Positions 27,209 through 36,114 are shown, counted from the stretch's first letter. The stretch is DNA of 64,000 nucleotides from UBA4416 sp044238845 (GCA_044238845.1 JBIICN010000006.1:1-64000); one strand, 5' to 3'. Numbers and translations: made by a program. Notes: a model not told the origin generated them from the letters alone.

Positions 27209-27598
27209 CTAACTTTCATACAACTCAATTGGCAAATCATCTGGGTCTCTAAAAAAAGTAAATTTCTTACCTGTAAATTCATCTATCCTAATAGGCTCTG
27301 TAATAATATTCTTTTGAGCTAATTGTTGTATCACCCGTTCTAAATCATTCACACTAAATGCCAAATGCCTTAAACCTGTTGCCTCTGGCTGAGTAGGGCG
27401 CAGTGTAGGATTAGGAAAAGAAAATAATTCAATCACATAATTTCCATTAAGTGATAAATCTAATTTATAAGAGTCTCTTTCAGCTCGATACACTTCATTA
27501 ATAATTTCAAAACCCAAAATAGCGACGTAAAATTGTTTAGATATTTGATAATCTTTACAAATAATGGCAATATGATGAACTCCATTTAATAATTTCAT
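27209..27598 (-). CDS. VOC family protein (glyoxalase-like)
   Basis: A 129-residue protein of the vicinal-oxygen-chelate superfamily, with two beta-alpha-beta-beta-beta halves. Probable metal ligands are His8 or His9 (GVHHIAI), Glu near VIELFSFP, His near LRHLAFSV and the terminal Glu in IELYES. This subtype (YwbC or SMU1112c-like) is common, and its reaction is not defined. It appears monocistronic, with no recognised promoter. Confidence 0.9.
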   Translation of the reverse strand: MKLLNGVHHIAIICKDYQISKQFYVAILGFEIINEVYRAERDSYKLDLSLNGNYVIELFSFPNPTLRPTQPEATGLRHLAFSVNDLERVIQQLAQKNIITEPIRIDEFTGKKFTFFRDPDDLPIELYES

Positions 27599-27790
27599 AT
27601 GTCTAAATTATTGTTTATTAATGTCCATATAGTATTCCAGTTTAGTAATTTTTGTTACTGGCTAATACAAGCATGGCTATTTCATAAAACTAATATATGG
27701 CATTTAACACAAAAATAACACTATCCTTTCAGCTATCTTTACCATTATTACATTTCTCTTTTAAAAAAATTACAATTATATTTAACCTTG

Positions 27791-28111
27791 ATGCGACCAA
27801 CCAAATTAAATAAACGAACTCTGCCTAAACGCAAACCTGCAAAGACAAGCAACATTGCTAGTAAAAAAGTAAAGGTAAAACCCAAATTTAGTTTAAAAGG
27901 CATTCCTGTTAAATATAAACACATTTGCAATTTAGCGATTGAGCATGCCGATACGCAAACTCAATGCGATGAATTATTATTAGTTGGTGTTAGTGCCTAC
28001 GAAACCTTACTTGAAAACCACACAGCCGAACAATCCGAAAAATTAAAATTAGAGATAGTTAATAAAGCTATCTTAATAAAAAAAGAAACTTATCAAACGA
28101 AGGAAGATTAA
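27791..28111 (+). CDS. Hypothetical protein with basic N-terminus
   Basis: A 106-residue protein. Residues 1-40 are strongly basic (Lys/Arg-rich, disordered). Residues 45-106 are predicted helical with HICNLAIEHADTQTQCDELLLVGVSAYETLL. No family was recognised. The ATG at 27791 directly follows an in-frame TTG. The basic tail suggests nucleic-acid or ribosome contact, which is only inference. Confidence 0.55.
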   Translation: MRPTKLNKRTLPKRKPAKTSNIASKKVKVKPKFSLKGIPVKYKHICNLAIEHADTQTQCDELLLVGVSAYETLLENHTAEQSEKLKLEIVNKAILIKKETYQTKED

Positions 28112-28248
28112 TACTTTAATTTTCATATTGCAACATATCATATTTCACTGAAAAAACTCTTTATATTTTATTAATATATTAAGTGTATCATTATCAATTT
28201 CAAGCTTATATATATTGACTCAAAAACATTAAACGTTATCGTTTTCAT

Positions 28249-28478
28249 ATGCTAGGAGTCAAACTAAATTTATTTGAAACTGAACGAGTATTTAAAATTG
28301 GTGATACATTAATACATCTGACTACAAAAAAATTGGATTTCTAAAGCAATCATACGAATCTTCCGTATTTATTAATGATAGTTTAATTATAGGACATACT
28401 TTAACTTCCAAAGACACAATTAAATATGAAACCCTTTATTATGGAAAAGGAGCTGGTAATGGTAGTTTTTGGTATTGA
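28249..28478 (+). pseudogene. Frameshifted small gene remnant
   Basis: A frame opens at the ATG at 28249 for 31 codons and stops at 28342. A second frame (28341-28478) reads on in a coding-like way (SSVFINDSLIIGHTLTSKDT ... GAGNGSFWY). Adding one A to the A run at about 28325-28331 joins them into one protein of about 76 residues. No family was recognised. Either a decayed gene or a homopolymer sequence error. Confidence 0.35.
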
Positions 28479-28827
28479 AAAAAAAGAATATTTTTAAATA
28501 AAATTAGGTAGTCGTTACTTTTTTATTGAATAAGAAACCGATTCTAAATCATCATCTGTTTTAGTGCCAAGCACCAGCCCTGATTCTAATGAAAAAGGAT
28601 TTTCAATTACTAAAGTTTAATTGCATCAAACTGAAAATAACAAAAAATACAGCTCCTTTTTTTCAAAAAAGTTTTTTTGAAATTGATAATACAAATTACA
28701 TATTTGATCTATTAGAAAATCTTATTAAAAAATTGTGTAAAAATGTTCGCAATAATTATTTACCTTGTTTATAGAGATATAACTTTTTACTGATAAAATA
28801 AATTTGCAATCGTAAAATTCATTTATA
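28479..28827. other. Gene-poor AT-rich stretch upstream of TetR-type regulator
   Basis: One short frame (28589-28774, 61 residues) is present but has no start context or family resemblance, so I do not call it. A TAAATTTG element at 28799-28806 is a likely -7 promoter element for the regulator that starts at 28828. Confidence 0.4.
28799..28806 (+). promoter_or_regulatory. Putative -7 promoter element for TetR-type gene
   Basis: TAAATTTG is a full TAnnTTTG match, 21 bases before the start codon at 28828. No clear -33 element is visible. Confidence 0.45.
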
Positions 28828-29370
28828 ATGATGGACAATAAAAACATCTGGATAAAAACAGGCTATGAAATTTTCGCTCATAATGGGCAAAGTGAGCTTA
28901 AAATTGAGCCGCTTGCCAAAAAAGTGGGCAAAAACAAATCTTCCTTTTATCATTATTTTGCAGACATGGAATTGTTTATTGACGAGCTTTTACGATACCA
29001 TCTAGAGCAATCGCTTATTATTGCTAAAAAAGAACAAAATTCCACATCTATTAATCCTGAATTGATAAATATTATGGTGGAGCATAAAACCGACATTTTA
29101 TTTAACAGGCAATTAAGGATACATAGAGAGCAAAAAAAACTGCTATCTGTTTTAGAAAAATCTAACGAAATTATTGGTAACGATTTTGTACTACTTTGGA
29201 TAAAAGAATTAGATATCAAACTTTCACAAAAACAATTAGAAGGCATTTTTGAATTAGCACTTGAAAATTTTTATTTACAAATTAATGCCAAAAACCTCAA
29301 TCATCAATGGCTTTCTAATTATTTTGATTACTTAAAAAAAATTGTATTGAGTTTCAAACAAACTGATTAA
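28828..29370 (+). CDS. TetR/AcrR family transcriptional regulator
   Basis: A 180-residue regulator. The N-terminal helix-turn-helix is clear: GYEIFAHNGQSELKIEPLAK, then KVGKNKSSFYHYFADMELFI (about 10-50). The C-terminal helical ligand domain is divergent. It is followed on the same strand by two small membrane-protein genes (66-base and 17-base gaps), which are likely targets or partners, as is usual for TetR regulators next to export or membrane genes. The ligand is unknown. Confidence 0.87.
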   Translation: MMDNKNIWIKTGYEIFAHNGQSELKIEPLAKKVGKNKSSFYHYFADMELFIDELLRYHLEQSLIIAKKEQNSTSINPELINIMVEHKTDILFNRQLRIHREQKKLLSVLEKSNEIIGNDFVLLWIKELDIKLSQKQLEGIFELALENFYLQINAKNLNHQWLSNYFDYLKKIVLSFKQTD

Positions 29371-29436
29371 ACGGTTGCGTCTAAAATTTTTCAATCCATC
29401 CAGTTAATTTTGCTTTACTCTTAAATGTAAGCAAAC

Positions 29437-29796
29437 ATGACTTTATCAAAAAAACATCAATCAGTTTTAAAAACAATATTAATTTTTCAAACATTAGCAT
29501 TACTTGTTTATACAAGCTTTGCTGTAAAATCAGAAGGATGGACTTTATTTCAAGTCTTAATCAACAATATTACAGCCTTAAAATGGAACGGACAGTTTAA
29601 TTTAGATTTTAGTTGTTACCTATTGCTTTCAGGTATTTGGATAGTATGGCGAAATAAATTTTCAGGTTCATCGTTTATCATTGCTAGCATCGCAATGATT
29701 ATTGGAATTATAGCATTTGCTCCTTATTTACTTTATCTTATCATTAAAGAAAATGGTGATCTAAAAAAAGTACTGCTTGGTAAACAATTAAATTAA
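29437..29796 (+). CDS. Small integral membrane protein
   Basis: A 119-residue protein with three hydrophobic segments (about 13-30, 57-70 and 80-105). No family was recognised with certainty. It lies between the TetR-type regulator and a second small membrane protein, so the three probably form one unit. Confidence 0.75.
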   Translation: MTLSKKHQSVLKTILIFQTLALLVYTSFAVKSEGWTLFQVLINNITALKWNGQFNLDFSCYLLLSGIWIVWRNKFSGSSFIIASIAMIIGIIAFAPYLLYLIIKENGDLKKVLLGKQLN

Positions 29797-29813
29797 TAAA
29801 AAACAACTATCAG

Positions 29814-30239
29814 ATGACTCAAAAATTTCATAAGTTTTGGCTTAAAATTACAGCAATTGTTATTGGTTCTTTTGGCCCCATTTTTTTCTTAGGTACAATG
29901 GCCTCAACATTAGAACCTGCCAGATTAACGCTTGACTTATTAAGTTGGCCAATGGATGGCTCAACAACTTATGCCTCTGCCGATACAAGATTTTTATCAG
30001 CATTAACCGGTGGTTTTTTATTTGGATGGGGAGTTATGATATGGTGTTTATCTGTTTGGGTTTACGACAAAGCTCCTGAAGCCGTTCGTAAAACAGTTTT
30101 AATTGGGTTATTATCATGGTTCGTCTTAGACAGTACAGGATCTATTGCATCAGGTAACAGCTCTAATGCAATCATCAATATATTAGTGCTTATCGTTGCC
30201 GTTGGTCCGCTGTGGAAACCAGCAAAAACATTAAAATAA
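29814..30239 (+). CDS. Small integral membrane protein
   Basis: A 141-residue protein with four hydrophobic segments (about 10-28, 62-82, 92-110 and 117-133) and an extracytoplasmic loop around 35-58 (LSWPMDGSTTYASADTRFLS). No named family was recognised. It follows the preceding membrane protein by 17 bases and ends just before a bidirectional terminator. Confidence 0.75.
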   Translation: MTQKFHKFWLKITAIVIGSFGPIFFLGTMASTLEPARLTLDLLSWPMDGSTTYASADTRFLSALTGGFLFGWGVMIWCLSVWVYDKAPEAVRKTVLIGLLSWFVLDSTGSIASGNSSNAIINILVLIVAVGPLWKPAKTLK

Positions 30240-30269
30240 ATGGTTTATAAGCAAAGGAAGTTATAAAAT

Positions 30270-30299
30270 AAAAGCTCTGCAAAATGCAGAGCTTTTATT
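30270..30299. terminator. Bidirectional terminator
   Basis: An 11-base stem (aaaagctctgc / gcagagctttt) with loop aaaat lies between convergent genes. An A run on one side and a T run on the other allow use by both. Confidence 0.88.
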
Positions 30300-30320
30300 T
30301 TATTATTAAGAACATATTTT

Positions 30321-31307
30321 TTACCAACCTAAAACCCAAGAGAAAATTAATGGTGCAACAATCGTTGCATCACTTTCTACAATAAATTTAGGTGTATTGA
30401 TATCTAATTTACCCCAAGTAATTTTTTCGTTTGGTACAGCTCCAGAATAAGAACCATAAGATGTAGTTGAATCTGAAATTTGACAGAAATAACTCCAGAA
30501 AGGCACTTCATGCATTTCCATATCTTGATATAACATTGGTACTACACAAATTGGAAAATCTCCAGCTATACCACCACCAATTTGAAAGAAACCAATTCCT
30601 TTTCCTCCACTGTTTTTTGGATACCAATCAGCTAACCAAGTCATATATTCAATACCACTTTTCATCGTGCTAGCTTTAATTTCCCCTTTTATGACATAAG
30701 AAGCAAAAATATTACCCATCGTGCTATCTTCCCAACCTGGAACAACAATTGGTAAATTGCGCTCAGCTGCTGCTAACATCCAACTATCTTTCGGGTCAAT
30801 TTCGTAGTATTGCTTTAATTCTCCACTTAATAAGATTTTGTACATGTATTCATGTGGGAAATAACGTTCACCTGCTGTATCAGCATCTTTCCATATTTTA
30901 TGGATATGTTTTTGTAAACGACGAAACGCTTCTTCCTCCGGAATACAAGTATCTGTCACTCGGTTATAATGATTCTCTAATAAATCCCATTCATCCTGTG
31001 GCGATAAATCGCGGTAATTAGGTACACGCTTGTAGTGACTGTGAGCCACTAAATTCATAATATCTTCTTCTAAGTTAGCACCAGTACAAGAGATAATATC
31101 AATTTTACCTTGACGAATCATTTCAGCTAAAGATTTACCTAACTCAGCGGTACTCATAGCACCACCTAATGTTACCATCATTTTACCACCCTCGGTTAAA
31201 TGAGCTTCGTATCCTTTGGCCGCATCAACTAAAGCTGCTGCATTAAAATGTTTATAATGATGTTCTACAAATTTAGAAATAGGACCTTTGTTTTCTGCTG
31301 TTGACAT
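30321..31307 (-). CDS. Deoxyhypusine synthase-like protein
   Basis: A 328-residue protein of the deoxyhypusine synthase fold. The NAD-binding and active-site segments are recognisable: MMVTLGGAMSTAELG, ISCTGANLEED, GIGFFQIGGGIAGDFPI, and the ITWGKL segment with Lys300, which aligns with the catalytic lysine that forms the enzyme-substrate imine. In eukaryotes the enzyme modifies eIF5A. Bacteria lack eIF5A, and bacterial homologues are thought to act in polyamine metabolism (for example homospermidine-type synthesis). No polyamine genes adjoin it. The substrate is therefore open. Confidence 0.88.
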   Translation of the reverse strand: MSTAENKGPISKFVEHHYKHFNAAALVDAAKGYEAHLTEGGKMMVTLGGAMSTAELGKSLAEMIRQGKIDIISCTGANLEEDIMNLVAHSHYKRVPNYRDLSPQDEWDLLENHYNRVTDTCIPEEEAFRRLQKHIHKIWKDADTAGERYFPHEYMYKILLSGELKQYYEIDPKDSWMLAAAERNLPIVVPGWEDSTMGNIFASYVIKGEIKASTMKSGIEYMTWLADWYPKNSGGKGIGFFQIGGGIAGDFPICVVPMLYQDMEMHEVPFWSYFCQISDSTTSYGSYSGAVPNEKITWGKLDINTPKFIVESDATIVAPLIFSWVLGW

Positions 31308-31709
31308 AATTGTATTTTTTGGTTGGTAAATTTAGTATTTATAAATTAAAATATAGGGTTACAAAATGTATTTATTTTAAAGATGACATCAATAAAACGT
31401 TAAGTATATTTTTGCAACAAAATCTAAATAATTAGAAAGAATTATAAAAAAGTGATTTTTGCAGTGAGATAAGCTCTTTTAAACACTACAGGAGTTTTTT
31501 CTTTAGCTTTTGCAATCTATTTATCTTCATAGAAATGTAATATTTCATCGATTTCTTTTATACAGTCAATTTCTTATTTTGAATATATACGTCAAAAATC
31601 AAAAAAATTAATCCGTTTAAAATATAAATAAATTCCCTAAAAACTTCCAAAGTTATCTCTTGAATTAAAATTATTAATCAAGCGTTTTCTGTTTTTTTTA
31701 ATCATACTT
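31308..31709. other. Gene-free AT-rich stretch
   Basis: No coding frame, repeat or RNA was recognised. It should contain the promoter of the deoxyhypusine synthase-like gene, but no TAnnTTTG element stands out. Confidence 0.4.
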
Positions 31710-32109
31710 ATGGTTAAATCATTAGGTAATTTAAAGGTTAAATCATTTAACGAAACGCCAAAACAATCTGATATTTTTAAAAATCAGTAAATGAACATTT
31801 CTCTGATAATTTATTATTTCATCTAGTTTTTGAAGGGTTTGTGATATCAGATGGCGAACCAGATAGTAAACATGATGAGGATACAAAATGATTTATGATG
31901 GTATTTTAAAATTAAATGATTGTAGCCGAAATTGTACCAATATATGTTATATAAAAGGATTACTTTATGAAGCAAGAAATGGCGATAATGTAAATCCCAA
32001 AAAACCTTTGTCAACAGCAAAGTTTTATATATGCAAGGAGAAAATCAGAACTGATGAAGATTTATTTTCATTTGAAAAACGAATTAACAAAAAAGATGAG
32101 AGACCCTAG
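31710..32109 (+). pseudogene. Gene remnant with two single-base frameshifts
   Basis: Three consecutive frames join into one plausible protein of about 133 residues if one A is restored in each of two A runs. Frame one opens at ATG 31710 (VKSLGNLKVKSFNETPKQSD). It is lost near 31778-31783 and continues as NEHFSDNLLFHLVFEGFV. That is lost near 31883-31886 and continues from 31888 (IYDGILKLNDCSRNC) to the stop at 32109. No family was recognised. The pattern suggests a decaying gene, or homopolymer errors in the sequence. Confidence 0.4.
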
Positions 32110-32246
32110 ATTGATATTAGGATAAAGGTGAAAATTATTGAGTAATATAAATTTAGTTAAAAAAAGAATTTAATTTCGTTATTTTTAAGTTAAATAAGAC
32201 TCGAATAACCGTTAAAACAACTTAAATTATCGATTAATCAAAATAA

Positions 32247-32278
32247 TTTGCCGATATAAATAAACTTTTCTACATTTG
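32247..32278 (+). promoter_or_regulatory. Complete Bacteroidota promoter, leaderless
   Basis: TTTG (32247-32250), a 20-base spacer, and TACATTTG (32271-32278) match the -33/-7 consensus. The start codon at 32284 lies only five bases downstream, where transcription should begin, so the mRNA is predicted to be leaderless. Confidence 0.7.
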
Positions 32279-32283
32279 AATAA

Positions 32284-32691
32284 ATGGAAGATATAGTTCA
32301 CAGTAATAATTTAGTACAAGTAACCTACAGGCATGACAACATCATTCATTTGCACTATTTAACTGATGATATGACCTTAGAAAACAGTAAGGAAATATTA
32401 AAATTTACCCGTTCACATTCTCCTTGGAAACTCTCCCCAATATTATTAACTGGAGGAGATTTTATGAGTCAAGAGAAGGAATCAAGAGAATTTAATGGTA
32501 GCGATGAAGTTATTCAATATTGCTCAGCCATTGCATTTATATCTGATAGTTTAGCAAAAAAAATATTAGCTAATTTTTTTATTTCTATAAATAAAGATAA
32601 AGTTCCAATGAAATTTTTTAAAACTGAGGAAGAGGCATTTAAATGGTTATCGCAATTTAAAACTGTTTCAAACGAAAGTATTACTTTGTAA
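32284..32691 (+). CDS. STAS/SpoIIAA-like small protein
   Basis: A 135-residue cytoplasmic protein with an alternating beta/alpha pattern typical of SpoIIAA/STAS-like domains (DUF7793-like). The pattern is beta strands VQVTYRHDNIIHLHYL, a helix MTLENSKEILKFTR, strand PILLTGG, CSAIAFISDSLAKKILANFF, and a final helix TEEEAFKWLSQF. Function is unknown; such proteins may be switch or sensor subunits. It has a well-formed leaderless promoter and converges with hutI. Confidence 0.65.
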   Translation: MEDIVHSNNLVQVTYRHDNIIHLHYLTDDMTLENSKEILKFTRSHSPWKLSPILLTGGDFMSQEKESREFNGSDEVIQYCSAIAFISDSLAKKILANFFISINKDKVPMKFFKTEEEAFKWLSQFKTVSNESITL

Positions 32692-32713
32692 AAAGACTAT
32701 TCAATTGAAATTG

Positions 32714-33964
32714 CTATTGTTTAAAACCATTCAAATAAACGCTCTCGATTAAATTACTGCCAAACGAATATGGAATAAAACCATAAGAACTTATCGGCTT
32801 CGTAATAAAAAAGTTGGCTTTTTTACCAGGAGTAATACTTCCAACTTCGTGAGATACATTCATTGCATAAGCAGAGTTAATGGTACAAGCATTTATTACC
32901 TCTTCAGGTGTAAGTTTATATTGCACACAACCTAAACTCATCATAAAATTCATATTCCCACTTGGACAAGAACCAGGATTGAAATCACTTGCAAAAGCAA
33001 TCGGTAAACCAGCATCAATCATTTTACGTGCAGGAGGTAAAGGCAAACTTAAAAAGAAGGCCGCGCCAGGTAATACCGTTGCCATGGTGTTAGAATTTTT
33101 CAACACTTCAATATCTGTATCGTTACAATATTCTAAATGATCTACGCTAATTGCTCCACAAGCAACGCCAGCTTGTATACCTCCAAAATGACTCATTTGT
33201 TCGGCATGTACTTTTGGAGTTAAACCATGTTCTTTACCAGCTTTTAAAATATATTCAGTTTCCTCCGGAGTAAAATAATTTTTCTCGCAAAACACATCTA
33301 TAAAATCTGCTAATTTCTCTGCTGCAATTTTAGGCAACATCTCATTTACAATTAAATTGATGTAGCCTTCTTTATCGTTTTTAAATTCTAATGGCAAGGC
33401 ATGCGCTCCTAAAAATGTTGCTTTTACTGGAATTAAATTCAATTCTTTAATTCGCTTAATTACGCGTAACATTTTCAATTCGCTTTCTACACTTAATCCA
33501 TAACCACTCTTAATTTCAATACTACCTGTGCCTTGGCTAATCACCTCTCTTAATCGAACCATTGCTTGTTCAAACAATTCGTCTTCAGTAGCTTCGCTTA
33601 ACTTTTTAGCTGAATGTAAAATTCCACCACCACGTGCAAAAATTTCTTCATAACTCAAGCCATTAATTCTATCCACAAACTCACCTTCTCTATTACCTGC
33701 ATACACAATATGGGTGTGACTATCGGCATAACATGGCATAATGATTTTGCCTTCACAATCAATAATTTCTAAGTCTTTCCAATCTTCAATTCCCGGAAAA
33801 TCATCCATGCTTCCATAATCTGCTATTAATCCATTATCCACTGCTAACCAAGCATTTTCAATACAAGGTAATTCCTTCATCTCCGCACCGCTCACTTTCA
33901 ATACATCCGTATCTCGAACTTGTACTAGGGATTTTATATTTTTAATTAGAAGTCTACTTACCAT
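32714..33964 (-). CDS. hutI: Imidazolonepropionase
   Basis: A 416-residue metal-dependent amidohydrolase that opens imidazolone-5-propionate to N-formimino-L-glutamate in histidine breakdown. Metal and substrate residues are visible: CYADSHTHIVYAGNREGEF (HxH), KVHAEQMSHFGG, SVDHLEYC, and ASDFNPGSCPSGNM. No other hut gene is in the window, so the pathway is split. A TAGTTTTG element on the minus strand at 34001-34008 may be its promoter. Confidence 0.95.
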   Translation of the reverse strand: MVSRLLIKNIKSLVQVRDTDVLKVSGAEMKELPCIENAWLAVDNGLIADYGSMDDFPGIEDWKDLEIIDCEGKIIMPCYADSHTHIVYAGNREGEFVDRINGLSYEEIFARGGGILHSAKKLSEATEDELFEQAMVRLREVISQGTGSIEIKSGYGLSVESELKMLRVIKRIKELNLIPVKATFLGAHALPLEFKNDKEGYINLIVNEMLPKIAAEKLADFIDVFCEKNYFTPEETEYILKAGKEHGLTPKVHAEQMSHFGGIQAGVACGAISVDHLEYCNDTDIEVLKNSNTMATVLPGAAFFLSLPLPPARKMIDAGLPIAFASDFNPGSCPSGNMNFMMSLGCVQYKLTPEEVINACTINSAYAMNVSHEVGSITPGKKANFFITKPISSYGFIPYSFGSNLIESVYLNGFKQ

Positions 33965-34009
33965 ACTATTTTAAATAATTAAACGTTAATAACATAAATA
34001 CAAAACTAC

Positions 34010-34783
34010 ATGAAAAAACACATTCTTCTAATAATTCTTGTAATTGTTTTGAGTCACAAAACATTTTCTCAAGAAACAAAAGACACACTTACTATTAAGA
34101 AAAACGAACTTATTCTTGATCTGATTCCTATCATAAAAATATTGAGCAATACCGATAATAGTGCTGATTTAAAAGGGACTTTACAATATAAAAGACGATT
34201 AAAAAACAAGTTATTTATAAGAATTGACATTACCCTTTTTCAAAAAAGAGAACCTCAAAAATATTCCAACATTCGAAGTTCATATTCAGATTCGTTAAAC
34301 TATGTTGTTGATTATGAACGCAGGGAATATAAACCAGAATTAAGCTTAACTACTGGTATAGAATACCGCTGGGGCAAAAAAAGAATAAAACAATTTACAG
34401 GTTTGGATATTGGCTATTTTCATAGCAGTAAAACATATTCTACTTATCAAGAGTATATACCAAATTATATCAATTATAATCCCAACAATAATAATCCAGA
34501 CGCATCTTTAAGTAACAACAGTTCGATCAATAATGCAATAACAAGTTCTCTCGCCACAACTTATAATGGAGTTATATTTAATCCATTTTATGGCTTGCAA
34601 TATCATTTCTCAAACAGGTTTTTCTTTTCCATGCAATTTGGCGCGCGACTTCAACTATTAGAAGGTAAAAATACAGTTATAAAAAATAGTCCTACTAATC
34701 AAAATCCTAGTGTTAGCTATTACGATTTTAGTATTGGTAATGGTGGCATTTTAAATAACTTTTCATTAGGATTCCGCTTTTAA
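34010..34783 (+). CDS. Putative outer-membrane beta-barrel protein
   Basis: A 257-residue exported protein with a signal peptide ending HKTFSQ and alternating polar and hydrophobic strands ending in Phe (FSLGFRF), the usual C-terminal signature of an outer-membrane barrel. An Asn/Ser-rich loop spans about 160-185. No named family was recognised. It ends 29 bases before aroC and may share no function with it. Confidence 0.7.
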   Translation: MKKHILLIILVIVLSHKTFSQETKDTLTIKKNELILDLIPIIKILSNTDNSADLKGTLQYKRRLKNKLFIRIDITLFQKREPQKYSNIRSSYSDSLNYVVDYERREYKPELSLTTGIEYRWGKKRIKQFTGLDIGYFHSSKTYSTYQEYIPNYINYNPNNNNPDASLSNNSSINNAITSSLATTYNGVIFNPFYGLQYHFSNRFFFSMQFGARLQLLEGKNTVIKNSPTNQNPSVSYYDFSIGNGGILNNFSLGFRF

Positions 34784-34799
34784 GCTATTGGTATTTTAG

Positions 34800-34807
34800 T
34801 ATCTTTG
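34800..34807 (+). promoter_or_regulatory. Putative -7 promoter element for aroC
   Basis: TATCTTTG (full TAnnTTTG) lies five bases before the aroC ATG at 34813, again implying a leaderless transcript. No clear -33 element is visible. Confidence 0.5.
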
Positions 34808-34812
34808 CTATT

Positions 34813-35907
34813 ATGGCAGGTAATACTTTTGGATCCTTATTTCGATTAACCACCTTTGGCGAAAGTCATGGTGCAGCTTTAGGCGGTATTATTGATGGTT
34901 GTCCAGCTGGATTAGAAATTGATTTGGAATTTGTAAAATCTGAATTGCAACGTCGTAAGCCTGGTCAATCGCACATTACCACACAACGTAAAGAAGAGGA
35001 CGAAGTAAAATTCCTCTCAGGTATTTTTGAAGGAAAAACGACAGGCCATCCCATTGGATTTACCATCGAAAACAACAATCAAAAAAGTAACGACTACGAA
35101 CATATTAAAGATGCTTGTCGCCCTTCTCACGCCGATTTTACTTATCAAGAAAAATATGGCATTAGAGATTATAGAGGAGGAGGCCGTTCTTCAGCGCGCG
35201 AAACTGCTTGTCGTATTGTTGGTGGCGCCATCGCCAAATTATATTTAAAACACCTCAACGTTTCTATTCAAGCTTATGTGAGCCAAGTTGGACATATTAA
35301 GTTGGAGAAAAAATACCAAGACTTAGATTTATCAAAAACAGAAGAGTCTATTATTCGTTGTCCTGATGCAGCTACCGCCTATAAAATGGTGAGTTACATT
35401 GAAGATATTAGAAAAGAAGGGGATACCATTGGTGGTATTGTAAGTTGTGTGATTAAAGGAACTCCAATTGGATTAGGAGAACCAGTATTTGACAAACTAC
35501 ATGCTGATATTGGAAAAGCAATGTTAAGCATTAATGCCGTGAAAGGCTTTGAATATGGCGAAGGTTTTAATTCCATCAACTTCAAAGGTTCTGAATTAAA
35601 TGATGCGTTTGTCAGTTCGAGCGAAGTCGAGAACAACAAAAAGGTAACAACCTCAACAAATCACAGCGGTGGCATACAAGGCGGTATTAGTAACGGACAA
35701 GATATATATTTTAATGTCGCATTTAAACCCGTAGCCACTATTATGCAAGATCAACAAAGCGTTGATAAAGATGGGAACGAAACAATAGTAAAAGGTAAAG
35801 GTCGCCACGACCCATGTGTTTTACCAAGAGCGGTACCTATTATAGAAAGCATGTCTGCTTTGGTTTTGGTTGACCACATCTTAAGAAACAAGACTTCTAA
35901 AATTTAA
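34813..35907 (+). CDS. aroC: Chorismate synthase
   Basis: A 364-residue FMN-dependent enzyme that converts EPSP to chorismate, the last shared step of aromatic amino acid synthesis. Signatures are GESHGAALGGIIDGCPAG, the RPSHADFTYQEKYGIRDYRGGGRSSARET region, and GRHDPCVLPRAVPI, all intact. Residues of the variable loop before TNHSGGIQGG (about 267-274, VSSSEVEN) are encoded by a dispersed palindromic repeat at 35611-35634. The frame is preserved, so the enzyme is probably functional. Confidence 0.96.
   Translation: MAGNTFGSLFRLTTFGESHGAALGGIIDGCPAGLEIDLEFVKSELQRRKPGQSHITTQRKEEDEVKFLSGIFEGKTTGHPIGFTIENNNQKSNDYEHIKDACRPSHADFTYQEKYGIRDYRGGGRSSARETACRIVGGAIAKLYLKHLNVSIQAYVSQVGHIKLEKKYQDLDLSKTEESIIRCPDAATAYKMVSYIEDIRKEGDTIGGIVSCVIKGTPIGLGEPVFDKLHADIGKAMLSINAVKGFEYGEGFNSINFKGSELNDAFVSSSEVENNKKVTTSTNHSGGIQGGISNGQDIYFNVAFKPVATIMQDQQSVDKDGNETIVKGKGRHDPCVLPRAVPIIESMSALVLVDHILRNKTSKI
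35611..35634. repeat. Dispersed palindromic repeat inside aroC
   Basis: gtcagttcgagcgaagtcgagaac matches, with one change in the first arm and one in the last, the intergenic copy at 35976-36000. It is in frame within a variable surface loop of chorismate synthase. Confidence 0.75.
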
Positions 35908-35927
35908 ATCAGATAAAATCAAAAATA

Positions 35928-36100
35928 GAACGCTGATTTCTTATGATACATACAAAAATTATATATAAACTTTTTGTCACTTCGAGCGAAGTCGAGAAGC
36001 GTTCTATAATACGAAAAAACACAATTAATCATAATAAGCAGCGTCATCAGCGTTCCATAAAAAACTAAAATCATAATAATCAGCGCCACCTGCGTTCTAT
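35928..36100. repeat. Repeat mosaic between aroC and the symporter gene
   Basis: Three kinds of unit are packed together. One is an inverted unit at 35929-35948 (reverse complement aatcagcgttcta type). The second is the palindrome gtcacttcgagcgaagtcgagaagc at 35976-36000. The third is two direct copies of aatcataataa(g/t)cagcg at 36027-36058 and 36069-36099, period 42. No gene is present. These look like REP-like elements. Confidence 0.75.
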
Positions 36101-36114
36101 AAATATTAAATACT

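Noticed and set aside
28589..28774. 61-residue plus-strand ORF
   Set aside because: No family resemblance, no promoter at its start, and AT-rich composition; likely chance.
31888..32109. Independent 73-residue gene
   Set aside because: Upstream frames continue the same coding-like sequence after single-base corrections, so it is better read as the end of a frameshifted gene.
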